Assembly: GCA_036271555.1 (NCBI GenBank)
Contig: DATBAK010000036.1
Coordinates: forward strand, 1 to 64,000
Direction: 5' to 3'
From: Acidimicrobiia bacterium
Lineage (GTDB): Bacteria; Actinomycetota; Acidimicrobiia; IMCC26256; PALSA-610
Length of the DNA stretch: 64,000 nt
Part shown: one piece after another, positions 40,189 through 47,855 of the stretch
Position numbering within the stretch: the stretch's first letter is position 1
Layout: every line of letters starts with the position of its first letter
Notes under the pieces: model-generated
The model's database searches: none
The model's input: the letters and a program-made list of their open reading frames with translations, nothing else
What the model was told of the DNA's origin: nothing
Made by a program: the position numbers and the translations under genes

Positions 40189-41921
40189 CGACCCGGTTGC
40201 GCCGGCCCCGCGGACGCGGCCACCGCCTCGACGACCGAGTCGATCGCGAGCTCGTCGCGCTCGCCGGTCGCGCGGTCCTTCCGCTCGACGACGCCGCGCC
40301 CGATGCCCTTCGCTCCGACCGTGAGCTGCATCGGCATGCCGAGCAGATCGGCGTCGGCGAACTTCACGCCCGCGCTCGCCTCGCGATCGTCGACGAGGAC
40401 CGAGAGGCCGCGCGCTTCGAGACCCGCGACGAGCGCGTCGGCCGCGTCGATCACCGGTTGCGCGGCATCGCCGCGCCCGGGGAGGACGACGACGTGCACG
40501 TCGTACGGCGCGACCGCGCGCGGCCACGCGATCCCCGAGTCGTCGTGGTACTGCTCGACGACGGCGGCGAGCACGCGCGAGATGCCGATGCCGTAGCAAC
40601 CCATCTGCATCGGGTGCGCGTTTCCCTCGTCGTCGGTGTACGTCGCCTCGAACGCCTTCGAGTACTTCGCGCCGAGCTGGAACACGTGGCCGACCTCGAT
40701 GCCGCGGTCGATCGCGAGCGGGTTGCCGCAGCGCGGGCACGCGTCGCCGGGCACGACCGTCACGAGCTCGGCCCAGTCGGTGACCCTGAAGTCCCGTTCG
40801 AGCCACGCGTCGCGCACGTGATGATCGACGCGGTTGGCTCCGGTGATCCATCCGTGGGCCGCCCGCACCGAGGGATCCGCAATGACCGCCGTCGCCGCCG
40901 GATGGTGCGGACCGATGTACCCGCGCGGCAGGTCGGGGTGCGCGGCGAAGTCGTCGTCGGTGTAGAGGCGCACCCGGCGCGGTGCGAGCGCATGCTCCAG
41001 CGCGACGACGTTGACCTCGCGATCGCCCGGCACGAGCGCGAGGCCGAGCTCGCCGTCGGCGTCGAACGCGATGCACTTCAACAGCTCGCCGCGCTCGACG
41101 CCGAGCAGCGCGGCAACCCCGTCGATCCCCGGCACGTCCGGCGTCGCGATCTCCGTCATCGCCGACGCACCCGCGGGCGCGGCGGGCACGTCGACCTCGC
41201 TCACGGCGCGACGCGCGGCCTCGACGTTCGCCGCGTAATCGCACGATGGGCACCAGACGAAGTCGTCCTCCCCCACACTCGCGACGGCCATGAACTCACG
41301 GCTCACGTCGCCACCGATCTCGCCCGAGTCGGCTTCGACCGCGCGGAACGTCAGCGCGCACCGCTCGAACACGCGGAAGTAGGCGTCGTACATCGTGCGG
41401 TACGAACGATCGAGACCGTCGAGGTCGACGTCGAACGAGTACGCGTCCTTCATCAGGAACTCACGCGTGCGCAGCAGGCCGAAGCGCGGTCGCAGCTCGT
41501 CGCGGTACTTCCAGCCGATCTGGTACAGGTTCACGGGCAGGTCGCGATAGCTGCCGTACTCGCCCTTCACGATCGTCGTGACGACCTCTTCCGCCGTCGG
41601 CGCGAGGCAGAACGCGGTCTCCTTGCGGTCGAGCAGGCGGAACATCAGCGGCCCGTACTGCGGCTCGCGACCACTCCGCTGCCAGAGTTCGAGCGGCTGG
41701 ACGATCGGGAACAGGACCTCCTGTGCGCCCGCGGCGTCCATCTCCTCGCGCACGATCCGCTCGATGTTGCGGAGCACGCGGTGACCGAGCGGCAGCCACG
41801 CGTAGATGCCGGCCGCGACCCGACGGATGTAGCCCGCGCGCACGAGGAGGCGATGGCTGTCGACCTCCGCGTCCGCGGGATCGTCCCGCAACGTGCGGAG
41901 AAACAACTGCGACATGCGCAT
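40185..41921 (-). CDS. proS: Prolyl-tRNA synthetase, bacterial type
   Basis: A 578-residue class II aminoacyl-tRNA synthetase. It has the N-terminal LFLRTLRDDPADAEVDSHRLLVRAGYIRRVAAGIYAWLPLG, class II motif 2 region IGWKYRDELRPRFGLLRTREFLMKDAYSFD, the inserted editing domain (about residues 230-390, including LLKCIAFDADGELGLALVPGDREVN), motif 3 CYGIGISRVLAAVVEQ and the anticodon-binding domain. ATG 41921 is chosen; TACCTT lies 8 nt upstream, and an ATG at 41915 is the alternative. Confidence 0.96.
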   Translation of the reverse strand: MRMSQLFLRTLRDDPADAEVDSHRLLVRAGYIRRVAAGIYAWLPLGHRVLRNIERIVREEMDAAGAQEVLFPIVQPLELWQRSGREPQYGPLMFRLLDRKETAFCLAPTAEEVVTTIVKGEYGSYRDLPVNLYQIGWKYRDELRPRFGLLRTREFLMKDAYSFDVDLDGLDRSYRTMYDAYFRVFERCALTFRAVEADSGEIGGDVSREFMAVASVGEDDFVWCPSCDYAANVEAARRAVSEVDVPAAPAGASAMTEIATPDVPGIDGVAALLGVERGELLKCIAFDADGELGLALVPGDREVNVVALEHALAPRRVRLYTDDDFAAHPDLPRGYIGPHHPAATAVIADPSVRAAHGWITGANRVDHHVRDAWLERDFRVTDWAELVTVVPGDACPRCGNPLAIDRGIEVGHVFQLGAKYSKAFEATYTDDEGNAHPMQMGCYGIGISRVLAAVVEQYHDDSGIAWPRAVAPYDVHVVVLPGRGDAAQPVIDAADALVAGLEARGLSVLVDDREASAGVKFADADLLGMPMQLTVGAKGIGRGVVERKDRATGERDELAIDSVVEAVAASAGPAQPGR

Positions 41922-42190
41922 GACCGGTGAAGGTACAGGGCGCGACCGGGAACGACGCGTGCCCGACGACGGGAACACAACCGTGAGCGGCCGAGCGGCG
42001 AGCGAGGCGAGCGAGCAACCTCGCGCGCTCCCATCCCGCGTCACGGAGCGGCGAGTGGGCATCCGATGACAACGGTGAAGCCCGGTGCCGGGCCGAGCGA
42101 GCGCGACCGGAAATGTCGACCCGGGCGCTCGCAAATATTCCCGACTTGCGTGCTGGTATTTCAGACGGGCGCTGGGGTACGCTGGTCGCC
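41922..42190. other. Intergenic region between proS and sulfite reductase leader
   Basis: No gene is supported here. It holds the divergent proS upstream region and one copy of a 26-bp dispersed sequence (42028-42053, minus strand CGCCGCTCCGTGACGCGG...) that matches 3366-3391 at 25 of 26 positions. AAATA and TATTT flank a short AT-richer stretch near 42132-42163, just before the promoter of the leader ORF. Confidence 0.4.
42178..42183 (+). promoter_or_regulatory. -10 box before sulfate-assimilation leader ORF
   Basis: TACGCT is followed by 7 nt and a GTG that opens a 29-codon frame ahead of the sulfite reductase gene. Confidence 0.5.
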
Positions 42191-42280
42191 GTGATTCAGC
42201 AGCGCGGCGCGAACAGCATCTCGATGGGACGAACCCCACACGAGATGTACGACGAGCGCTGTCCTTCTCTTCCTCGCTGA
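42191..42280 (+). CDS. Leaderless upstream ORF of sulfite reductase operon
   Basis: A 29-residue frame (MIQQRGANSISMGRTPHEM... ending ERCPSLPR) starts at a GTG 7 nt after a TACGCT box and ends 78 bp before the sulfite reductase ATG. A Cys codon lies seven codons from its end, and a hairpin (GCGGCA / TGCCGC, 42311-42326) follows. In mycobacteria leaderless short ORFs rich in Cys codons attenuate sulfur genes; here there is only one Cys codon, so the analogy is tentative. Confidence 0.45.
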   Translation: MIQQRGANSISMGRTPHEMYDERCPSLPR

Positions 42281-42310
42281 GCCGGGGTTCCCAGCCGGGA
42301 CCGGTTCGCC

Positions 42311-42326
42311 GCGGCACGCTTGCCGC
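42311..42326 (+). promoter_or_regulatory. Hairpin in sulfite reductase leader
   Basis: GCGGCA and TGCCGC form a 6-bp stem with a CGCT loop, 31 bp after the leader ORF stop codon. It could be part of an attenuator with GC-rich sequence around 42282-42299. No U-tract follows. Confidence 0.35.
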
Positions 42327-42358
42327 ACCTCCATCCGTCTCCTCTCGTGGAGCCCGCC

Positions 42359-44149
42359 ATGGCGATCGACGTATCCGAAATCAGAGGCCGCACCCTCGAT
42401 CCGGAGATCGAGCAGGAAGTCAGCCGCTTCGAGACGACCGTCGAGGAGTACCTCGCGGGCGACGTCGCCGACGACGTCTTCCGGGTCTTCCGTCTGAACC
42501 AGGGGATCTACGGCCAGCGCCAGGGCGGCCATCACCAGATGGTTCGCGTGAAGATCCCGTACGGCCGGATCGAGCCCGACCAGCTCGAGGTCCTCGCCTT
42601 CATCTCCGAGACCTACTCGCGCGGCTGGGGCCACCTCACCACCCGCCAGAACATCCAGTTCCACTTCGTGCCGCTCGAGAAGACGCCCGAGGTGTTGCGG
42701 CTGCTCGCAGGCGCGGGCCTGACCTCGCGAGAGGCGTGCGGCGACACCGTGCGCAACGTCGTCGGCTGCCACCTCGCCGGCGCGTGCCCGCTCGAGGTGC
42801 TCGACATCTCGCCCTGGGCCGAGGCCGCGGCGCGCTACTTCCTGCGGAGCCCGTACGCGCAGCGTCTCCCCCGCAAGTTCAAGATCAACTTCTCCGGCTG
42901 CGCGACCGACTGCGGCCAGGCGATGTTCAACGACGTCGGCGTGATCGGCGTCACTCGGCCGCTGCCCGACGGCACGGTCGAGCCCGGCTTCCGCGTCGTG
43001 ATCGCCGGCGGGCTCGGCGCGAACCCGCACCCCGCGCAGGCGCTCGAGGAGTTCACGAGCCGCGAAGACCTCATGCCGACGATCGAGGCGATCCTGCGGA
43101 CCTTCGATCACTACGGCAACCGCGACAACAAGCTCCGCGCCCGCATGAAGTGGCTCGTCGACACGATGGGCATCGACGAGCTGCGGCAGCGGATCATCAA
43201 GGAGCGCCGCCTGCTGCGCGCCGCGTTCGGCTGGCCCGGTGGGCTGCCGCAGCAGGTGCAGGAGCAGGGCGACGCGCCGGCCGGCATCTCGACCGAGATC
43301 AGCCCCAAGGGTCTGCCGACCGACGTGCCCGTCCGCCTGCTGGCGACGGACCCCTACGAGCGCTGGGAAGACGCAAATGTCGTCCGCGGACGGGCGAATG
43401 GCACGGTCAGCGCCTACGCGTCGTGCAAGCTGGGGGACATCACGGCCGACCAGTTCCGCGCCCTCGCCGCCATCCAACGTGACTTCGCGCTGGACGTGCG
43501 CATCACCAGCCGTCAGAACCTCGCGCTGCGAGACCTGACCGAGGCCGATTTGAAGCCACTGTTCGAGCGTCTCGACGAGATCGGGATGGCGCAGGCCGGC
43601 GCCGAGCTCGCACGCGACGTCGTCGCCTGCCCGGGTGCCGACACCTGCAACCTCGCGGTGACCCAGAGCCGCGGTCTCGCCGACGACATCGGCAACGCGC
43701 TCGAAGAAGCCGGGCTCGCCGACGTCGGTGGCGTGAAGGTGAACATCTCGGGCTGCACCAACTCGTGCGGCCAGCACCACATCTCCGACATCGGCTTCTA
43801 CGGCCTCGAGCGCCGCGCACACGGACGGGCGGCGCCGGGCTATCAGATGCTGCTCGGCGGCCACCTCGGCGCGATGGAAGTCGAGTTCGGCAACAAGGCC
43901 GCGAAGCTCCCCGCGAAGCGTGCGGCCGAGGCGGTCGTGCGCGTCGTCGGCCGCTTCGCCGGCGAGCGAGAAGCCGGAGAGACGTTCGCAACCTGGCTCG
44001 CCCGCTCGGGCGGCGCCGCGGCGGTGGGTGCCGGGCTCAAGGACCTCGACGCCTTCGATCCGCCCGACGTCGCACCCGAGCTCTACGTCGACTTCGGCGA
44101 GACCGGCCCGTACGTGGCGGAGATCGGCGAAAGCGAGTGCGCGACGTGA
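42359..44149 (+). CDS. Ferredoxin-type sulfite/nitrite reductase
   Basis: A 596-residue siroheme/[4Fe-4S] reductase that makes sulfide from sulfite (or ammonia from nitrite). Both pseudo-repeat halves have the reductase fold signatures, e.g. GWGHLTTRQNIQFHFVPLE and LDVRITSRQNLALRDL. The second half carries the usual cluster ligands C-x5-C and C-x3-C (Cys424, Cys430, Cys466, Cys470). Remarkably the first half also has C-x5-C and C-x3-C (Cys137, Cys143, Cys181, Cys185). Its association with cysH favours sulfite as substrate. ATG at 42359 with GTGGAG upstream; the stop overlaps the cysH GTG. Confidence 0.93.
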   Translation: MAIDVSEIRGRTLDPEIEQEVSRFETTVEEYLAGDVADDVFRVFRLNQGIYGQRQGGHHQMVRVKIPYGRIEPDQLEVLAFISETYSRGWGHLTTRQNIQFHFVPLEKTPEVLRLLAGAGLTSREACGDTVRNVVGCHLAGACPLEVLDISPWAEAAARYFLRSPYAQRLPRKFKINFSGCATDCGQAMFNDVGVIGVTRPLPDGTVEPGFRVVIAGGLGANPHPAQALEEFTSREDLMPTIEAILRTFDHYGNRDNKLRARMKWLVDTMGIDELRQRIIKERRLLRAAFGWPGGLPQQVQEQGDAPAGISTEISPKGLPTDVPVRLLATDPYERWEDANVVRGRANGTVSAYASCKLGDITADQFRALAAIQRDFALDVRITSRQNLALRDLTEADLKPLFERLDEIGMAQAGAELARDVVACPGADTCNLAVTQSRGLADDIGNALEEAGLADVGGVKVNISGCTNSCGQHHISDIGFYGLERRAHGRAAPGYQMLLGGHLGAMEVEFGNKAAKLPAKRAAEAVVRVVGRFAGEREAGETFATWLARSGGAAAVGAGLKDLDAFDPPDVAPELYVDFGETGPYVAEIGESECAT

Positions 44150-44868
44150 CGACCGTGCGAAGCACCAGCCAGCCGGCACGGGTCGCCGACGTCGACCTCG
44201 CGGAGCTCGCGCGCGTCTCGGCCGAGCTCGAGCGCAAGCCCGCGACCTCGGCGATCCGCTGGGCGTGGGAGCGCTACGGCGAGCGCATGGTCCTCGCGGC
44301 GTCGTTCCAGGACTGCGTCCTGATCGACCTCGCGATGCAGGTCGCGCCGGACGTCGAGGTCGTCTTCCTCGACACGCAGTATCACTTCCCCGAGACGCTC
44401 GACTACGTCGAGACCGTGCGGCGGCGCTACGACCTGAACCTCACGGTGATGGAGCCGCTCGTCGAGCCCGACGACCTCTGGAAGATCGACACCGGTGAGT
44501 GCTGCGCGGCCCGCAAGGTCGAGCCGCTCGCCCGCGCGCTCGACGGCGCCGAGGCCTGGATGACCGGGCTGCGGCGCGACGAAGCCGCGACCCGATCGAA
44601 GGCGTCGATCGTGGGCCTCGACATCGGCCGCGGTCTCGTGAAGGTCAACCCGATCGCACCGTGGACCGCCGCCGACGTGGAGCTCTACGTGAAGGACCGC
44701 GGGCTGCCCGAGCACCCGCTCCGCCACCAGGGCTACCCCTCGATCGGCTGCGCGCCCTGCACCAGCCCGGTGCGGCCCGGCGAGGACCCGCGCTCGGGTC
44801 GTTGGGCCGGCACGGGCAAGCTCGAGTGCGGCCTGCACGGCTGGCCCACGCCGACCGAGATCCGCTGA
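44146..44868 (+). CDS. cysH: Adenylylsulfate (APS) reductase, assimilatory
   Basis: CysH reduces activated sulfate to sulfite. The 240-residue protein has SFQDCVLIDL, VVFLDTQYHFPETLDY, and the paired cysteines that bind a [4Fe-4S] cluster in APS-type enzymes: Cys119-Cys120 (GECCAARK) and Cys202/Cys205 (GCAPC). The catalytic Cys228 is in LECGLHG near the C-terminus. The cluster motif indicates APS rather than PAPS as substrate. The GTG start overlaps the sulfite reductase stop, so the two steps from APS to sulfide are made together. Confidence 0.95.
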   Translation: MTTVRSTSQPARVADVDLAELARVSAELERKPATSAIRWAWERYGERMVLAASFQDCVLIDLAMQVAPDVEVVFLDTQYHFPETLDYVETVRRRYDLNLTVMEPLVEPDDLWKIDTGECCAARKVEPLARALDGAEAWMTGLRRDEAATRSKASIVGLDIGRGLVKVNPIAPWTAADVELYVKDRGLPEHPLRHQGYPSIGCAPCTSPVRPGEDPRSGRWAGTGKLECGLHGWPTPTEIR

Positions 44869-45009
44869 CGCCCTGACTCCTGGAGACCCGGCGGGGCGGA
44901 TTTCGCCGCGCTTGGGGACGGCCGTTCCCGGACAACTAGTATCAAACGCCTTGCACACGACGGGACGTCCGACGGGCGGGTCGGTGGGTCAAGCAGGAGC
45001 ACGCACACG

Positions 45010-46635
45010 ATGAACCCCGATCCCGTCGCTCCGCCGACGGTTCGCGACTACTTCCGCATCCTCGCCCGCCGGTGGTGGGTCGTGGTGCTGGGAATCGTGG
45101 TCTTCGCGATCCTGGCCCTCGCCTACTCGTTCAAGGGCCCGACGATCTACAAGGCGTCGTCGGAGGTCCGCTTCTCGTCCAACGACTCGAACAACGTCGC
45201 GACGAACGCGGGCAGCCACGCCAACGCCGGCAGCGCCGACCGCGAGGTGTTGAGCGAGGTCGAGGTCATCAAGGCGGTTCGCTTCAAGAACCACATCCTC
45301 GACCTGATGCATCTCGAGCCGAAGGCCATCAAGCAGGTCAACGTCAGCAACGTCCTCAACACGAACGTCCTGAAGATCACGATCGGGATGGCGAAGAAGC
45401 AGGCCGCCGTCGACGTCGCGAACGAGTACGCGAAGGTCTACGTCGAGCAGGTCGGCGCGCAGCAGGCGAAGCTGACGAAGGACCAGAGCGCGTCGCTCAA
45501 GCAGCAGCTCGACACCGCGAACGCCGCGCTCACCAAGACCGCGACCGCGCTGCAGGCCGAGGCGACGCGCGTCACGACCCTTGCCAACGCAGCGATCGCC
45601 GCGGGCAGGACCGGACCCACGTCCTCGCCGACGCTCGAGTACCTCACCGCGCAGTACAACGCGCAGGAGACGCGGCTCGGGCCGATCCAGCAGCAGTACG
45701 ACCAAGTGCTCGTCGACAGCGCGACCTCGCAGCCGGCCGTGAGCCAGATCGCCGACGCGGTGCTGCCGAAGAAGGCGAGCCAGCCGCAGCCGGTCAAGTA
45801 CGGGATCATCGGCATCCTCATCGGCCTCGTGCTCGGCCTCGCCGGCGCGTTCGGCTTCGAGCTCCTCACCGACACCGTGCGCAGCCGCCAAGACGTCGAG
45901 CGCTTCTCGCGTCTTCCCGTGCTCGCGATGGTTCCGCGCCGCGGACAGCACGAAGGCGGGGATCGTCCCATCGCGCTCGCCAATCCGGCGGCACCCGGCG
46001 CCGAGGCGTTCCGCGCCGCACGCGCGGGCGTGCAGTTCCTCTCGATGCAGGCCCCGATGCGGCGTGTCCTCGTCGCCGGTCTGCGCGCGAACGACCATCA
46101 GGACGTCGCCGCGGCGAACCTCGCGGTCACGCTCGCGGCGGCCGGATCACGAGTCGTACTCGTCGACGCCGACCTGCGCGGCGGCCAGATCCATGCCCGC
46201 TTCGGGCTCGCGGCCGGTACCGGTCTCACCTCGGTGCTCCTCGGTGACACCTCGCTCGCCGACGCGCTGCGTCCGGTCGAGGTTCCCGGCGGCGCGCTGC
46301 GCGTGCTCGGCACCGGACCGCTTCCGCCGAACCCGGCCGACCTCGTCGCCAGCGACTCCCTCGCAACGGTGCTCGGGCAGCTCGCCGACGGCGCCGACTT
46401 CGTCGTCGTGAGCTCGTCGCCGCTGCTCCCCTACAACGACGCGCTCGCGCTCGCCCGGCACGCCGACGGCGTCGTGATCGTCGCCACCGCACGGCGGACC
46501 CGGAAGCGCCACCTCGCCGACGGTGCCGCGAAGCTGCGGCGGGTCGGTGCACCGGCGATCGGCGTCATCCTCGACCGCGGTGCCGCGCACGGCGCCGACG
46601 AGTACGAGGACACGATCGAGAGCCTGCACACGTAA
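45010..46635 (+). CDS. Wzz/BY-kinase-like polysaccharide co-polymerase
   Basis: A 541-residue inner-membrane protein for exopolysaccharide chain control. An N-terminal Wzz domain has TM helices at about residues 22-42 (WWVVVLGIVVFAILALAYSF) and 257-280 (YGIIGILIGLVLGLAGAFGFELL) around a coiled-coil periplasmic part. The cytoplasmic part resembles bacterial tyrosine kinases, with Walker A' VVLVDADLRGG. However, the Walker A position reads GLRANDHQDVAAANLA and lacks the GK[S/T] triad, and there is no Tyr cluster, so kinase activity is unlikely. AGGAG lies 10 nt before the ATG; TAGTAT (44937-44942) is a likely -10. Confidence 0.9.
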   Translation: MNPDPVAPPTVRDYFRILARRWWVVVLGIVVFAILALAYSFKGPTIYKASSEVRFSSNDSNNVATNAGSHANAGSADREVLSEVEVIKAVRFKNHILDLMHLEPKAIKQVNVSNVLNTNVLKITIGMAKKQAAVDVANEYAKVYVEQVGAQQAKLTKDQSASLKQQLDTANAALTKTATALQAEATRVTTLANAAIAAGRTGPTSSPTLEYLTAQYNAQETRLGPIQQQYDQVLVDSATSQPAVSQIADAVLPKKASQPQPVKYGIIGILIGLVLGLAGAFGFELLTDTVRSRQDVERFSRLPVLAMVPRRGQHEGGDRPIALANPAAPGAEAFRAARAGVQFLSMQAPMRRVLVAGLRANDHQDVAAANLAVTLAAAGSRVVLVDADLRGGQIHARFGLAAGTGLTSVLLGDTSLADALRPVEVPGGALRVLGTGPLPPNPADLVASDSLATVLGQLADGADFVVVSSSPLLPYNDALALARHADGVVIVATARRTRKRHLADGAAKLRRVGAPAIGVILDRGAAHGADEYEDTIESLHT

Positions 46636-46639
46636 TTTC

Positions 46640-46687
46640 TCGCTCGCTCGCTCGGGCGGCGAGCGACCGCGAGGCGGGTATCCCGCC
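46640..46687. terminator. Hairpins between convergent polysaccharide genes
   Basis: TCGCTCGC (46640-46647) pairs with GCGAGCGA (46659-46666), and GGCGGG / CCCGCC (46673-46687) forms a second stem with a TAT loop. They lie in the 101-bp gap between two convergent genes and probably end transcription. Confidence 0.5.
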
Positions 46688-46736
46688 GAGCCGCGAGCAA
46701 GACCAGCAAGCACCGCTCGACGGCGTCGGCCGCGTG

Positions 46737-47855
46737 TCAGGCGCGGGCGAGCTCTTCGTCGACGACGGACTGCAGCTTCGACGCGAAGCGCGGTTCGGAG
46801 AACGTCGCCGCGTGCGCACGCAGCTTGTCGCGCTCCCAGTCGTGCGCGAGCAGCCGCGTGAGCGCGTCGCGCACGAGCGGCGCCTCGGGTGCATCGAAGA
46901 AGACGCCGGTGTCGTCTTCGCGCACGGTGTCGAGGAACCCCCCCCAACGCAGCGCGGCGACGGGCACACCGAACGCCGCGGCCTCGAGCGGCGTGATGCC
47001 GAAGTCCTCGAAGGACGCGGCGACGAGCCCGCGTGCGTGCGCGTACAGCCACGCGAGCTCGGCATCTCCGACCGTGCCGGTGAAGGCGACGTTGGGCCCG
47101 GCGACGGCGCGCAGCGCGGCCTCTTCGGGACCCGCGCCCACGACGACGAGCTGACGATCGGGCGTGCCCGCGAACGCGTCGACCACGGGGCGCACGTTCT
47201 TGTAGGGCAGCAAACGGGAGACACAGACGAACATGCGGTCACCGATGTCGGCGGGCAATCCGTCGGGCCGGTGCCGTGGCGAGTCGGCATCGAGGCTGAA
47301 CGGCGGCGGCACGATCTCCGCGTCGATGCCGTACGCGCGTGCAACCCGTTCGCGGATCAGCGTCGAGTTCACGAGGTAGCGGTCGGCGCGGCGCGCGGCG
47401 CGCACGTCCCAGCGCCGCAACGGTCGCTCGATCGCGTTCAGCACCGCGCGCTTCGACCACGCGCTACCGGGCGGCACGTACTGGTCCTTCACCCAGAGCC
47501 AGCGCGCGGGCGAGTGGCAGTAGACGACCCGCCGGCCGCGCACGTCGGCGCCGTGCGCCCAACCGGTCGACGAGCACACGGTGACGTCGGCGTCGACGCG
47601 CAGGCGCGAGAACGCGGGCGCGAGCACGGGCAACGCGAGGCGATGTTGCCGGCGCAGCAGCGCGACCCGGTTCAACGGCATCGTGCGCACGTCGTACTGC
47701 GCGAACTCGGGGAACGTCTCGTCGGGCTCGTAGAACGACGTGTGGATCGGCGCGCCCGGGAAGGCGCGCGCCAGCGCGAGCACCACTCGTTCGGCGCCGC
47801 CTCGCTGCGTCAGGTAGTCGTGAACGATGGCGACGCGGGGGGTGTCCCGCGTCAT
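46737..47855 (-). CDS. Glycosyltransferase family 4
   Basis: A 372-residue GT-B enzyme adding a sugar from a nucleotide donor during exopolysaccharide synthesis. The N-terminus RVAIVHDYLTQRGGAERVVLALARAFPGAPIHTSFY is characteristic. The C-terminal donor domain includes FVCVSRLLPYKNVRPVVDAF, QLVVVGAGPEEAALRA, ELAWLYAHARGLVAASFEDFGITPLEAAAFGVPVAAL (with the E-x7-E motif) and GFLDTVREDDTGVFF. ATG overlaps the stop of the O-antigen ligase-like gene. Confidence 0.93.
   Translation of the reverse strand: MTRDTPRVAIVHDYLTQRGGAERVVLALARAFPGAPIHTSFYEPDETFPEFAQYDVRTMPLNRVALLRRQHRLALPVLAPAFSRLRVDADVTVCSSTGWAHGADVRGRRVVYCHSPARWLWVKDQYVPPGSAWSKRAVLNAIERPLRRWDVRAARRADRYLVNSTLIRERVARAYGIDAEIVPPPFSLDADSPRHRPDGLPADIGDRMFVCVSRLLPYKNVRPVVDAFAGTPDRQLVVVGAGPEEAALRAVAGPNVAFTGTVGDAELAWLYAHARGLVAASFEDFGITPLEAAAFGVPVAALRWGGFLDTVREDDTGVFFDAPEAPLVRDALTRLLAHDWERDKLRAHAATFSEPRFASKLQSVVDEELARA

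Noticed and set aside
42028-42053. Attenuator of proS or sulfite reductase
   Set aside because: The matching copy at 3366-3391 lies near unrelated genes, so it is more likely a dispersed repeat.
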